This document shows, one piece after another, positions 41,361 through 50,989 of a stretch of DNA of 64,000 nt; positions within the stretch are counted from its first letter, which is position 1, and every line of letters starts with the position of its first letter. The DNA comes from Symsagittifera roscoffensis (Eukaryota; Xenacoelomorpha; Acoela; Convolutidae): NCBI RefSeq assembly GCF_963678635.1, contig NC_087069.1, positions 8,194,633 through 8,258,632 on the forward strand, given 5' to 3'. The notes below the pieces were generated by a model. The model was not told where the DNA came from, searched no databases, and saw nothing but the letters and a program-made list of their open reading frames with translations. Both the position numbers and the translations under genes were made by a program.

Positions 41361-44300
41361 ATTGAAGACCTGAAAACCCCTAAATCGCGAAAGCAGTTGA
41401 AATCACTGATGGGTTCCCTCCACAGTTTACACAAATTTTTACCCAAACTCGCAGAATTAAGTGCACCGCTGAGGCCACTACTAAGCCAAAACAACGATTT
41501 TGTTTGGACTAATGTTTGCGAAAATGCATTCCAACATTTAAAATCGCTAGTGAAAAATATTGTTGAGTTACGACATTTCGACATTCACCGGGAGACTAGA
41601 ATTATTTGTGACGCTAGTCACGATGGTTTGGGGGCCGTATTAGAACAGTATGGGGCCTCAGGGTGGCATCCCATTTCGTTTGCATCGCGTTATCTTAACC
41701 CGGCTGAGAAAAAATACTCCACGAACGAATTAGAATTACTTGCGGTAGTGTGGGCTACGGAACATTTTCGAAATTACATATATGGCCGCTATTTCACAGT
41801 TATTTCGGATCATAAGGCCCTGCTAACGTTATTGAATTCATCCCCGAAAGGAAATAAAACGTTTTTCAGCCGACTAACGCGTTGGTACGATCGTTTAGTG
41901 TCGTACGATTTTAAAGTAGAACACAGACAAGGGTCTAAAATGGGAATGGCAGATTACTTGTCCCGATTTCCATCTGCAGCGGCACCCGAGACCAGTTGTT
42001 ACGATGAAAGCTTTATAGTAGCGAAAATAAAAATGATAAATGAAGCCCTAAATCCTAAGGCTCAAATGAAGCCTAGGGGTCAAAATGTGAAATATCTAAA
42101 GCCAATACCGGCGGTAGAGGGCGATCAGTCATGCCTTGACATAACGACACTTGTAGCATCCAATGAGAATTCAAGAACAATTGAATATGCAAATACTCAC
42201 AGTGAGAGTAAACGCTCACTAGAGGGCGTGTTTGCATGCAACCGACGGTTGGCCAATCAGATTCAAGAGATTTGCATACCGGCGGAAATATGCAAATATC
42301 AAAGAAGAAAATTCAGACATCGTTCTCGCTACGCAAATTCAAGTCGCAAAATACAAGATATGAATAACATGAATAGTAAAAACTCAGTAAATTCACCTGA
42401 AAAACACGATAAAATTACCTCTGCTTTTGTAAATACATCAACAAATTCTGGAGACGTTAACCTTAACCTTGTACTTAATAGTTTAAATCAACCCCCCAGT
42501 CTCAGTTCTGTCAGTTCAGACTCGGATATTGAGTTAATACCGCCCGAAATTATCGATAGAAAACAAGCAAATTCGAAGAAATCCAACACAATTATCTCAT
42601 TTCCTCATCAGTTCCCAGGGTTATCCTACCCATTAGTTCAGAGCGATAAATGGGTGTACTCCATAATACCGTCGGACAGTAAAGTTGTCAGAAAATTAGA
42701 ACATCTCGAAATTTTGAATCTAAAGTTAGTCGAGGCTAATCTGGAGAAGGACCCCATCATGAAGACCATACGTGACGTGATCAGAGACAGAAACCCAAGA
42801 GCCCGAGAAATCATCACTAAACTAGGACCATATTACGCCCAACACTATAATGACTTCGCAGTACGGGACAATTGTTTGTGGATGGACGGCCGGTTGGCCA
42901 TACCCAAGGACATGTCTTCCGCAGTTCTCAACCGACTACATTTTCAACACCATGGTCGGGATAAAATGTTCGCGGCCGCAAAGGATGTGTGGATCCCGTT
43001 GATGCATCGAAATATTGCCGCAACGGCAAAGTACTGCAAAAGCTGTGTAGAAGCAGGTAAAAACCTCAAACCAGATATCCCAAAACGTGATATTGGGGTA
43101 ACTTATGTACCTAAAGAACCAAACGATTTGGTCCAATTAGATTTCTGGGGCCCAGTCAATTATGTAAAGGGTAGAAAGAAATATGTACTCGTAGCAGAAG
43201 ATACTTTTTCGCACTGGCCGTCAGCTTATATATGCTCAAGTAATAAATCTAAAAATGTCTTAAAGTTCCTAAGGAAGTACATAAACACTCATGGACACCC
43301 AAGGAAGTTGCATATGGATCAGGCAACGGGGTTTTTCTCGAATGACATTCAGAGTTTCTGTAACTATGAAGGCATTGAACTAATAAAATCTCCGGTTAAG
43401 GATCATCGCGCAACGGGAATGGTCGAAAGAACAATTGGGTCGATAAAAAATTACGTGCTCACTTATCTCCAGGAAAATAAAATTTACAAATTTGGGGAAA
43501 TGATATCTCGAGCGCTCAGCGCTTTACGTTTTGTGCAACTTTCTAAGACTAAATTAACACCCTTTGAAGCATATCATGGAAGAGAAGCAAATACGGCGTT
43601 TCGAAATTTAACAAAGACACCATCATTGAAAAATCTAAATTGGAATAAGGTTGTTAATCAGAAGCTATCTTGTTTAGACAAGGCAAGCAATCTCCCTGAG
43701 GTGGAGCTGGCCCTGGATTGGGAAAAGAGAAGCGACCTAGTGTACGCACCTGAGCAACGAAAAACCCCAAGGATTTTGGATGATAATGAGATCACTGACA
43801 GGGACCCCAAGGCCACCGAGATGGCTGATAAAGTTTCAAAACAACCAGGAGGGCTAAAACGGCCCAAGGCTAGCTCAACAACAGTCTACCAGAAAACGGG
43901 GAAAACAGACCCCAAGGATCCAAGGAGGTATAAACGTTTACCATTGAAAATCGAAAAATTAACTGATCATACTGTGAAAATGGAAAAAGGGGCGTTATTA
44001 AGACGAAGTGGTGTTTCTTTTAGAACAGCGGCTGAGGAAAGCCAAATCGGGGATTTATACGAAGCGAGCACCCCGGGTCCGAGCAAGTACCGGAAATACA
44101 CCCCGGGTCCAAGTGAATTCGGAAAGAGCACCCCGGGTCCAAGTGCGTCCGAAAGAAGCATCCCGGGTCCAAGTGTACCGACGAAACTCAAACGAAAAGC
44201 GGAAAAGGAAAAACTCGCAATGGGACAGGCGAAAAAGGCGGCAAAACCGAGGATTGTAGAATATAGCGAGGAAGAGAGTGAGGAGAATGACATGAGCGAT

Positions 44301-44522
44301 TGGACAGTCGAGCAGGACGAGGCGGAAAAAACTGCGGCGAGTAAGGACGTAATTGAACCGTCGGATACAGTTGAACCGTCGGATACAGTGGTCACGCGAA
44401 CGCCAAAGACCGTCGAAGGAAGTCGGAAGAAAAACGCAGAGGGGACAACAAAATCAACGCGGCAGCGACGTGGTGTTGATAAGATGGGGGGTGTCATGAT
44501 CCATCGCATACAAAACAAGTAA
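41361..44522 (+). CDS. LTR-B RNase H-integrase open frame
   Basis: This is the meaningful part of an open frame reaching TAA at 44522. RNase H spans about 41570-41975 (catalytic CDASHDG, NELELL, SDHK). A ~200-residue low-complexity linker is unusually long. The integrase zinc finger follows (HFQHH ... CKSC, ~42940-43045). The core has D at 43140-43142, D at 43317-43319 and E at 43425-43427 (D-X58-D-X35-E). After the core comes a charged tail of about 350 residues with four TPGPS-type repeats (44070-44180), two EPSDTV repeats and Lys-rich blocks. Integrase looks catalytically intact. Confidence 0.85.
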   Translation: MEDLKTPKSRKQLKSLMGSLHSLHKFLPKLAELSAPLRPLLSQNNDFVWTNVCENAFQHLKSLVKNIVELRHFDIHRETRIICDASHDGLGAVLEQYGASGWHPISFASRYLNPAEKKYSTNELELLAVVWATEHFRNYIYGRYFTVISDHKALLTLLNSSPKGNKTFFSRLTRWYDRLVSYDFKVEHRQGSKMGMADYLSRFPSAAAPETSCYDESFIVAKIKMINEALNPKAQMKPRGQNVKYLKPIPAVEGDQSCLDITTLVASNENSRTIEYANTHSESKRSLEGVFACNRRLANQIQEICIPAEICKYQRRKFRHRSRYANSSRKIQDMNNMNSKNSVNSPEKHDKITSAFVNTSTNSGDVNLNLVLNSLNQPPSLSSVSSDSDIELIPPEIIDRKQANSKKSNTIISFPHQFPGLSYPLVQSDKWVYSIIPSDSKVVRKLEHLEILNLKLVEANLEKDPIMKTIRDVIRDRNPRAREIITKLGPYYAQHYNDFAVRDNCLWMDGRLAIPKDMSSAVLNRLHFQHHGRDKMFAAAKDVWIPLMHRNIAATAKYCKSCVEAGKNLKPDIPKRDIGVTYVPKEPNDLVQLDFWGPVNYVKGRKKYVLVAEDTFSHWPSAYICSSNKSKNVLKFLRKYINTHGHPRKLHMDQATGFFSNDIQSFCNYEGIELIKSPVKDHRATGMVERTIGSIKNYVLTYLQENKIYKFGEMISRALSALRFVQLSKTKLTPFEAYHGREANTAFRNLTKTPSLKNLNWNKVVNQKLSCLDKASNLPEVELALDWEKRSDLVYAPEQRKTPRILDDNEITDRDPKATEMADKVSKQPGGLKRPKASSTTVYQKTGKTDPKDPRRYKRLPLKIEKLTDHTVKMEKGALLRRSGVSFRTAAEESQIGDLYEASTPGPSKYRKYTPGPSEFGKSTPGPSASERSIPGPSVPTKLKRKAEKEKLAMGQAKKAAKPRIVEYSEEESEENDMSDWTVEQDEAEKTAASKDVIEPSDTVEPSDTVVTRTPKTVEGSRKKNAEGTTKSTRQRRGVDKMGGVMIHRIQNK

Positions 44523-44705
44523 CGCAGGCCGAAAAGAAAAAAAAACCTAAACGAGAGGTTTGGCAGGTTGCCTGAAAACTCTAGTTAAACTGTTTGCCGA
44601 AAAACTCAAGTAAAACTGACATTGATCTGTAACATGAATTTGCAAGGATAACATTACAAGTTGATAAATTTTATACAAGTTAAAATTTATTTGTGGTTGC
44701 CCGAA
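44523..44705 (+). other. LTR-B 3' untranslated segment
   Basis: 183 bp between the stop and the 3' LTR. A purine-rich GAAAAGAAAAAAAAA lies at 44530-44545, but the sequence touching the LTR (GTGGTTGCCCGAA) is not a polypurine tract, which is odd for this class. Confidence 0.55.
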
Positions 44706-44914
44706 TGAGATAGGGACCAGTTTTAAGTTTATGTAAATGCCATCAATTGTTTTCTTTCTGTCTAGAGACCTGCTCTTTTGACCTTGTGATCTCTAACGTC
44801 TGTTCCGATCTGAAATACAACAGTGCAGTAAGATTTCGATTTGATGCCTAACAGTTGGACTAAAAATACAACTTATTTACAATCTTTTCATATTCCAGAC
44901 ATTCGACTTTAACA
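44706..44914 (+). repeat. LTR-B 3' LTR
   Basis: 209 bp, two substitutions from the 5' LTR. It ends ...CTTTAACA and is followed by the CGAC duplication and the resumed minisatellite. Confidence 0.9.
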
Positions 44915-45075
44915 CGACCTTGTCGACATTGATTGACCCTGATTGGCATATATGTCAATTTTGTTGACTCTGTTTGAACATGATTAGCTCATGTGTCGAC
45001 TGAGTCGACTTAAATTGACCCTGATATGCTCATATGCCGACTCTGTGTAATGAAATGACCCTGATTGGCTTTAGT
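44915..45075. repeat. minisatellite 2, continuation right of LTR-B
   Basis: Starts CGACCTTGTCGACATTGATT, exactly the monomer that follows ...GTGTCGAC in the preceding higher-order unit at 38471, so array phase is preserved across the insertion. About four monomers remain before unrelated sequence. Confidence 0.85.
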
Positions 45076-45157
45076 ACAGATAAGCAAAATTGGCCTTTTA
45101 AAACCAGTATTACTTTGATAAGTCATTGAAACCAATAAGTTGTTGTTATCTGTTGTA

Positions 45158-45742
45158 CACTAGTGGTCAAAAAGAAGCGCAAAGTCTAAATTAAAATACC
45201 TGTTTTCAATGTAAATTTTGAACATTTTTTTCAAATTTCAGTAAAAATTTTACATTGTCCGAGATCAAATGATCAGAGCTACCATAAGTGAAGATATCAA
45301 AATTTGGTTTCTCTGACTTACCAATGTAATCCAAGTCCAAAATTACCAGTTTTCCTCATCTTCACTAAGTTTTGCATCGTAGTGAAATCTTTCTTGAATA
45401 AGCGGAGTAAATAATATCTTCATGCAGCTTAAAACACTCTCAGCGAGAAAATGGAAACAATCAGTGTGAATTTTTTACTATGCTCAGATGTTTGTTACTT
45501 TCTCACGCGAAGTAAAAATTTTTTGCTGAGATGAGGAAAGATGGAGTTTTTGGACATGGATTACATGAGTAAGTCTTTGGATCAAAGGTTGATACTTTCA
45601 CTGATGGTGGCTCTGAACATTTGCTCTCGGTCAATTGAAAATTTTACTGAGTTTCGAATGTAATGTTGTTCAAAATTGAAATTGAAAACAGGCATTTCAC
45701 ACAGTAAAATCTTGATTTTGCGCTTAACTTTGTCCACTAGTG
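45158..45742. mobile_element. Tc1/mariner-type MITE, full-length inverted repeat
   Basis: Ends CACTAGTGGTCAAA and (inverted) CACTAGTGGACAAAG, flanked by TA on both sides (45156-45157 and 45743-45744), as for Tc1/mariner insertions. The two halves are inverted copies of each other nearly to the centre: matching inner blocks include TCAGTAAAATTTT, GAGCAAATG/GATCAAATG, TCAGAGC, CATGTAATCC/AATGTAATCC and TTTCCTCATC. No transposase is present. Confidence 0.75.
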
Positions 45743-45749
45743 TAAAACA

Positions 45750-46770
45750 CTCTGGCCATTACGTAGTTTTTTCCATCTGTTTCAAAGGTTTGATTGTTCA
45801 AATAAAGCTCTGAAATAAGTTTTATTTAAAAGAACAGCTATGAGTTCAAACAAAAAAATTTGGTGATCAATCGAGACACGTGGTGTCAAGATTTCAACAA
45901 TTTACGAGATGTAATATAAGCTGCCAATTATCCCGGAAAAGTGCGCAAAACTATGCAAATGATTTGTTTTTTCGTTCATGCGATCTAATATTTCATTTTT
46001 TTTTCATGCCTTATCGTGAAAAAACTTGTGTGAAAGAGCAAAAACATACTCTTCTATCTTTATTTGAGAGCTCTAGTAACAATATTGCACAAGTGATTCA
46101 AATATTGCACTTTTTTTTCAGTTTTTCACTAGTTTTTCAAATAATGCACAAAAATTTCAAAAATGGCGTCGAAAAAAAAACATGTTTCTTTTAAACACGG
46201 CAAAAAACATGTTGAAAACATATGTTATATTTCTCTTTACTGATAATGGTTAAAGCACTGCTATATTTCGAAACTAAAAAGTACACTCGTGTCTATCTGA
46301 GTCAGTCTGGCTTTCGGTCTGCTTGACAATGGCAAGATAAAGAAAACGTAGCTTAATCAATATAAATTATAAAACTTTGGCTCCTTTTTTCGTAGTTTTT
46401 TGTCGCTCCCCTGAGTGAAGGCTTTGCCAAAACGCGGAAAAGTTGTGCAAAAAACTGTAGTAACCTAACTTTGCAGAAATACCTGTCTCTTTTTCAAGCT
46501 AATGATTTGCAAATCAAGATACAAAACTTTGCGGATCGATGCAACTTTCAACGGAGCATTAAATCAGGGGAGTAATACAAACAAGAGAACTCTGTAGTTC
46601 ATAAAACAGAGCAGCATGTTTTGAACAACTAATTTGAATCAAAGGTGTAATCAAAATTGTAAAAAAAATGATCAGTAAAGCGTTCAATTGTTGAGTAGAA
46701 CTTTGTTGAAAATAGCAAATACAAAAGTGAACAAAATTAGGCGCAAACTGCGGTTTTATCTCTAAAACGC
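45750..46770. other. intergenic, no supported gene
   Basis: The 104-codon frame at 45880-46194 is F/S/K-rich random-type sequence. No repeat family recognised. Confidence 0.35.
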
Positions 46771-46774
46771 CTGT

Positions 46775-46967
46775 ATTTAAAGCATGGGCTGATTTGGGGG
46801 TCCCCTTTTGTACTATTTTGAAAAAGATATTTTTGGCTGACTGTCCCTAAATTTTTAACAAAACAGGAGCTTTTTAGTGCTTTGGGGAACTTGGAAAATG
46901 GGAAAGCATTGGAAATTTTTTTGAAAATCCGCACCCTCCCACGCGAGAAAATCCTAGATCCGCCCTG
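46775..46967 (+). mobile_element. hAT-like MITE copy with right terminus
   Basis: Blocks GGGGGTCCCCTTTTGTACT, AAAAGATATTTTTGGC and AGTGCTTTGGGGAACTT lead to the terminus GAAAATCCTAGATCCGCCCTG ending 46967 (one C fewer than consensus). The left part is lost. Confidence 0.5.
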
Positions 46968-46969
46968 GT

Positions 46970-48600
46970 TCAAAGAATGATTTCGCATATCTTTGCCACG
47001 GAAGTTCAACAAAATTTTACAAAGACCAGGAGAAAATGATCAATCAGAGCTGCCCTTCGTGAAATGACTTACCAGTAGTTTCGGGGAATTCCCAGTTGTT
47101 TCCAGGTTTAAAAATGTCATTTTTCAAAACAAGCACAACTTTTTCAGAATTCGTGATGTTGCAAGAAACAGAGCTAAGTAAATGTTTTAGCACTGAACAA
47201 ATCAAGTTGATCGCCTAGAATGTTTCGAATCACTTGAAAAAAATTTTTTCTCTACTTATTCATAAAGAAGTTCCATCCGTTGCAAAACCTAGTGCAGATG
47301 GTAAGATGGCTTCGGACCCAAAAAAACTCAGCAATTTTTATATCCGGAAAAAATTTTGGGTAGTCTGATATCATTGGTAGATCTGATATCATTGGTAGGT
47401 GTGGTTTACCTGATTTGACATGTAAGCACTGAAATTTAGTATGAGCACAGTCACGGCAAGTTTTTATGTTCATGCTTGGCAAATAATTGTTATTTAGAAT
47501 CCACGTTAAGAGGGTTTGCTATCTTTTAATCCAACAGACAACACCCTCCTTAAAATGAAGTTCATCACTTTGAAATAGGCGTTTTTTGAAGCGCGATTAT
47601 TTTATGCAAACTTCAGAGGGCTTCACTCGGAATAACAGAAAATCTAACCAAAAGGTAATCCTCAAAAATAATTCGAACCAAGTGAACATCCCCTACCAAC
47701 CCAAATGGATTTAATTCTCCTCTGTTGATCTCCTCCCTCACTAGTTAAAAAGTAATATCTTTAGCCAATCAGATTTGAGCATCGAAGTTGCAGGACTTAC
47801 TGCTTGAATTTGTTATTTAATTTTACGGGCGAGACTGTTCACATGGTCGTTTGGGGGGGGGGGAAGGATTGTTCACTTGAGCCATTGTTTCTCACACAAT
47901 CTAATCCATCAAATTTCAGTTTAAGTTTTTGAAAATATTTTAGCCCACAATATAAAATTATAATAAAACTCTGCTTTCTGACGAGCCAAACAAATTTTAC
48001 AATTCAACCAAACTAAGATAAAAATACAACAGATTAATACAATTTAACTAGGAAACACTAATTCTCTCAAAACTAATAATCTAAAACAGATTATTTGACC
48101 AAAAATAGGAACTTGACAATATTTTAGCACGATTTAAGTAATTGAAACAGATTGTTCAGCCGAAAACAGATACAGGAACAGCTAATATATACGGTTTTTA
48201 AAAAAATATTTAATTGCGACATTTCAAAGTAAATACTAAAATAATTTAAAAAAAAAAGAATTTGGAAAATTGGTATTCAAGTTTTTTTAGGTTTTTTCCG
48301 TAACTAAGTCGATTACAATCCGATTTTACTCAATTGAAGTTTTCATCCTCTGCGACCCAGGATAGTGAGTTTTTAAATATTCTTTTATAGCCTTTCCAGT
48401 ACGTTTTATATAAGAGTATTTTAACAAACTTGCATCAAACTAACACTATTAAATAGAATTTAAAAGCACTCTCCACTCTCATAATGTAAAACACATTTTA
48501 TAAACATCTATGAGGACCAAAAAAATAAATTTATGAGGACACTACAACAATTTTATCTTGAAATAAGTAATGGCAAGAGATTTTCCAATCAAAAAGGGAT
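46970..48600. other. intergenic, nothing recognised
   Basis: AT-rich. A doublet of GATCTGATATCATTGGTAG-like words lies near 47365-47400 and a G12 run at about 47852-47864. No gene-like frame. Confidence 0.35.
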
Positions 48601-48605
48601 ACGTG

Positions 48606-48873
48606 CAGGGGCGGATCTAGGATTTTCTTGGGGGGGGGGGGGTGGTTTCGGATTTTCAAAAATTTTCGAAAATTCTCTCGTTTTTTTAGGTCGACCAAAC
48701 TGATTTTTCGTGCTTTCTCAAAGTTTTGGCCCAAACTTCTGCGCCGTAGAAAGATTTTTGAAAAAAAACAAGCCAAAAAAGGTGAAAGTTTTGACCAAAA
48801 ATTGCATTTTTTCGGCGCGAGCTCCCCCGTGAAAATTCGTCACCAAAAATGAATATCTCAAAATAGTACAAAA
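48606..48873 (+). mobile_element. hAT-like MITE copy with intact left terminus
   Basis: Begins exactly CAGGGGCGGATCTAGG followed by a G12 run, then TTTTTTTAGGTCGACC, TTCTGCGCCGTAG, ACAAGCCAAAAAAGG, GGCGCGAGCTCCCCC and CTCAAAATAGTAC, the family order. Instead of continuing to the other terminus it runs straight into the palindrome at 48874-49006. Confidence 0.6.
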
Positions 48874-49006
48874 TTTTGTTATTGAAATATTTGCGGCTTC
48901 TTAACAGGTATCCGATGATTGGACCCCCTACCGACCCAAAGGGTCCCTGTAGGGGGTCCAATCATCGGATACGTGTTAAGAAGCCGCGAATATTTCAATA
49001 ACAAAA
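48874..49006. repeat. 133-bp palindrome, 58-bp arms
   Basis: Arms 48874-48931 and 48949-49006 are reverse complements with two mismatches, around a 17-bp centre that contains the family block GACCCAAAGGGTCC, itself palindromic. It would form a very stable hairpin if transcribed. It abuts a truncated MITE, suggesting template switching or an inverted duplication. Confidence 0.9.
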
Positions 49007-49225
49007 CATACATTTTGAAAATTAGAGTTAACAAATCGCCTCTCAAAAGTTAAAAAACTTTGAGAGATGAGAAATCTTGAGAAAAATTTTTTCATATCCT
49101 TGCAGCTTTAAGTTAAAAATGAACATTGAGAAGCCTTTAAGCATTTAGTTACTCGAATCTCCATCTTTTCTCGTTCTAATCCAAATTTTCGAGCTCCAAC
49201 TTTTTGTAAAACTAAAATTAGGAGT

Positions 49226-49465
49226 TTAATTAGATTGACACGTTTTATCCACAAGAGAAAGGAGCAAAATAAGAGCTTTTCAGCTCTTCACTGAGAACCA
49301 CTGTGACTCCCCTTCTTAAAAATTACATGCATTACTTGGCTACTTTTCTTTGCTTGGTAAAATTGCCCTAAACTCACGCAACGGTCAAGAATTAGAACGA
49401 GCCTCGAACAATGAGCTTATCGATAGAGTGGCGTGACATGAACACTTTACCACAGCGACCCCTAA
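49226..49465 (-). mobile_element. tRNA-derived SINE, copy 2
   Basis: Minus-strand A-box TGGTAAAGTGTT (49441-49452) and B-box GTTCGAGGC (49401-49409). The body to the left shares AAGAGCTTTTCAGCTC, CTTAAAAATTACATGCA and TTGGCTACTTTTCTTTGCT with 15057-15300. Sequence beyond the body differs, as expected for independent insertions. Confidence 0.6.
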
Positions 49466-49754
49466 TTTGACAAAACAAGTCCAAAACTTTGAAGACTGGA
49501 AAATTTCAGATTCAAAAACAATAAATAATGTGGTTCCTGCGAATCGAAGAGGCGCTATCAGTAGGCCTTAACAGTCCCGTCGAGGATAGTCCATTTGTAT
49601 TATCTCCCCATGTTCCAGACTGTGTTATTTTGGTGAGCGACGAAGCTCTTTTTTGCGACTCAAGGCCTTTTTTTGCATTAAGAATTTTCACGTGGTACCA
49701 CTATTGCAGGCAAAATTGGTCAGGCTGTGGTAGACCTGAAGCTAAAGTTAAAGT

Positions 49755-49857
49755 GAGAGCTCGTCCTCTTACCGTATCATTGCTATGGCATGGGATCGAT
49801 TACACGATCTGACGGTTTCAGAGTGAGCGTCCTACCACTATGCTAAGTGCCTCTTAA
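49755..49857 (-). repeat. tRNA-like SINE head, different family
   Basis: On the minus strand, A-box TAGCATAGTGG (49835-49845) and a B-box with one mismatch ending ATCGATCCC (49792-49800), correctly spaced. No clear acceptor stem. Confidence 0.4.
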
Positions 49858-49869
49858 AAATATCAGATG

Positions 49870-50890
49870 GTGTCAAAAGTTTCAAAGTGCCCTAAGCTTG
49901 AGCAAAGCTCTATCATCTTGAAAACAAAGGGTTGCTGTGACGAGAACTCAAACATTATTGACCACATTTGAAGCTCAGCCTTACATCCTTTTCCCTGTTC
50001 TAAAATTTTGAAAGACTTTTTACTTTTGACATTATTTTGGGTCGTGGAGGGCAACAACTGATCGGGTATGTTCAAACAAAAATTTCAACCGAAATATCCT
50101 TACAACAATTTTCATTGATTATCAGAGACACAGATCGGGGCAAATACAGTAGGAGATGAGATTCCGTCACCAAAAAAACTCAAAACAAAAATAATGAAAT
50201 GAATAAAAAACTCTAAAGCCAGTGGAAATCCGTATTTGCTATTTCCCTTCAAAACTTATTCTGAAAAAAGTTCAATAACCCAAAAGATTAATTTTTGGCT
50301 AGAAATATTCACAATCCACTGTAGTGTCATTTAAATCAAACAAGGTTTTCTTGATAATCATAGCAAACCGACTTAAGTTTTTTCATTGCAAAGTGTAGAT
50401 TTTTTTCCGACATCGAATTAAAATTTACAATATGATAAATTTTCAGTTTTCTGCAATACATTTTTTGTCAATTTTTTTCAAAAGTATTATCAAAATTTTG
50501 AAATGTGTTGAAGTTTTGAAAAAACACGGTGAAGATGATTTCAGTTTTTGTTTCAATTTTTCGGAACTTTGCAAGGGAAGAACCTTATCTGCATTGCTAC
50601 GATAAACAAAAAAACGTTCATTGTGAAACTTCTAGCCAAAAAAATTTCTTTTAATATCGAATCTTGTGTATAATTTTTGAAACCAATTCAAACCGCTCTA
50701 TTTTTCTCAGGAAAAACTTCAAGAACAAGAGCTAATATAAATTCCAACTGCCTTTTAGAGTATTAAATTTTTTACGCTTGCGATTAACAAGCGTTAACAA
50801 ATCGGAATCCAGATTTTTTGTGGATTAACAACTAGGCTACCGAAATTAGTTGAATCACTTGCATCTTGGTTCATAACGAATTCAAATTCG
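49870..50890. other. intergenic, nothing recognised
   Basis: AT-rich, with no repeat or coding signal beyond short random frames. Confidence 0.35.
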
Positions 50891-50894
50891 ACGC

Positions 50895-50985
50895 GCTCCC
50901 GGCCAACTTAGCCAGGAGTTTACGAATATGTCTGGGACTTCAAAAGTCCTGAGTTCAAATCTGACCAAGATATCTTTTTTAAATG
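50895..50985 (+). repeat. tRNA-like relic
   Basis: A B-box GTTCAAATC at 50953-50961 follows a 5-bp stem with 7-base loop (GGGAC TTCAAAA GTCCT). An A-box-like TAGCCAGGAG lies about 45 bp upstream. The loop would present CAA, but the T-arm and acceptor do not pair and the long variable arm of tRNA-Leu is absent, so it is a pseudo-tRNA or SINE head. Confidence 0.35.
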
Positions 50986-50989
50986 GCAA

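Larger units (their letters stand above)
38841..44914 (+). mobile_element. LTR-B: young Ty3/gypsy-type retrotransposon
   Basis: 6074 bp with 209-bp TG...CA LTRs that differ at two positions, and the 4-bp target duplication CGAC on both sides (38837-38840, 44915-44918). It encodes gag-protease-RT in one frame and RNase H-integrase in another. The catalytic residues of protease, RNase H and integrase are present. One in-frame TGA directly after the RT catalytic box and one frameshift about 180 bp later break pol, so this copy is probably not autonomous as written. No purine tract abuts the 3' LTR. Confidence 0.9.

Noticed and set aside
43967-44518. 183-codon minus-strand ORF
   Set aside because: Shadow of the repeat-rich LTR-B pol tail on the other strand.
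50895-50985. functional tRNA-Leu(CAA)
   Set aside because: The anticodon stem pairs, but T-arm, acceptor stem and long variable arm do not.
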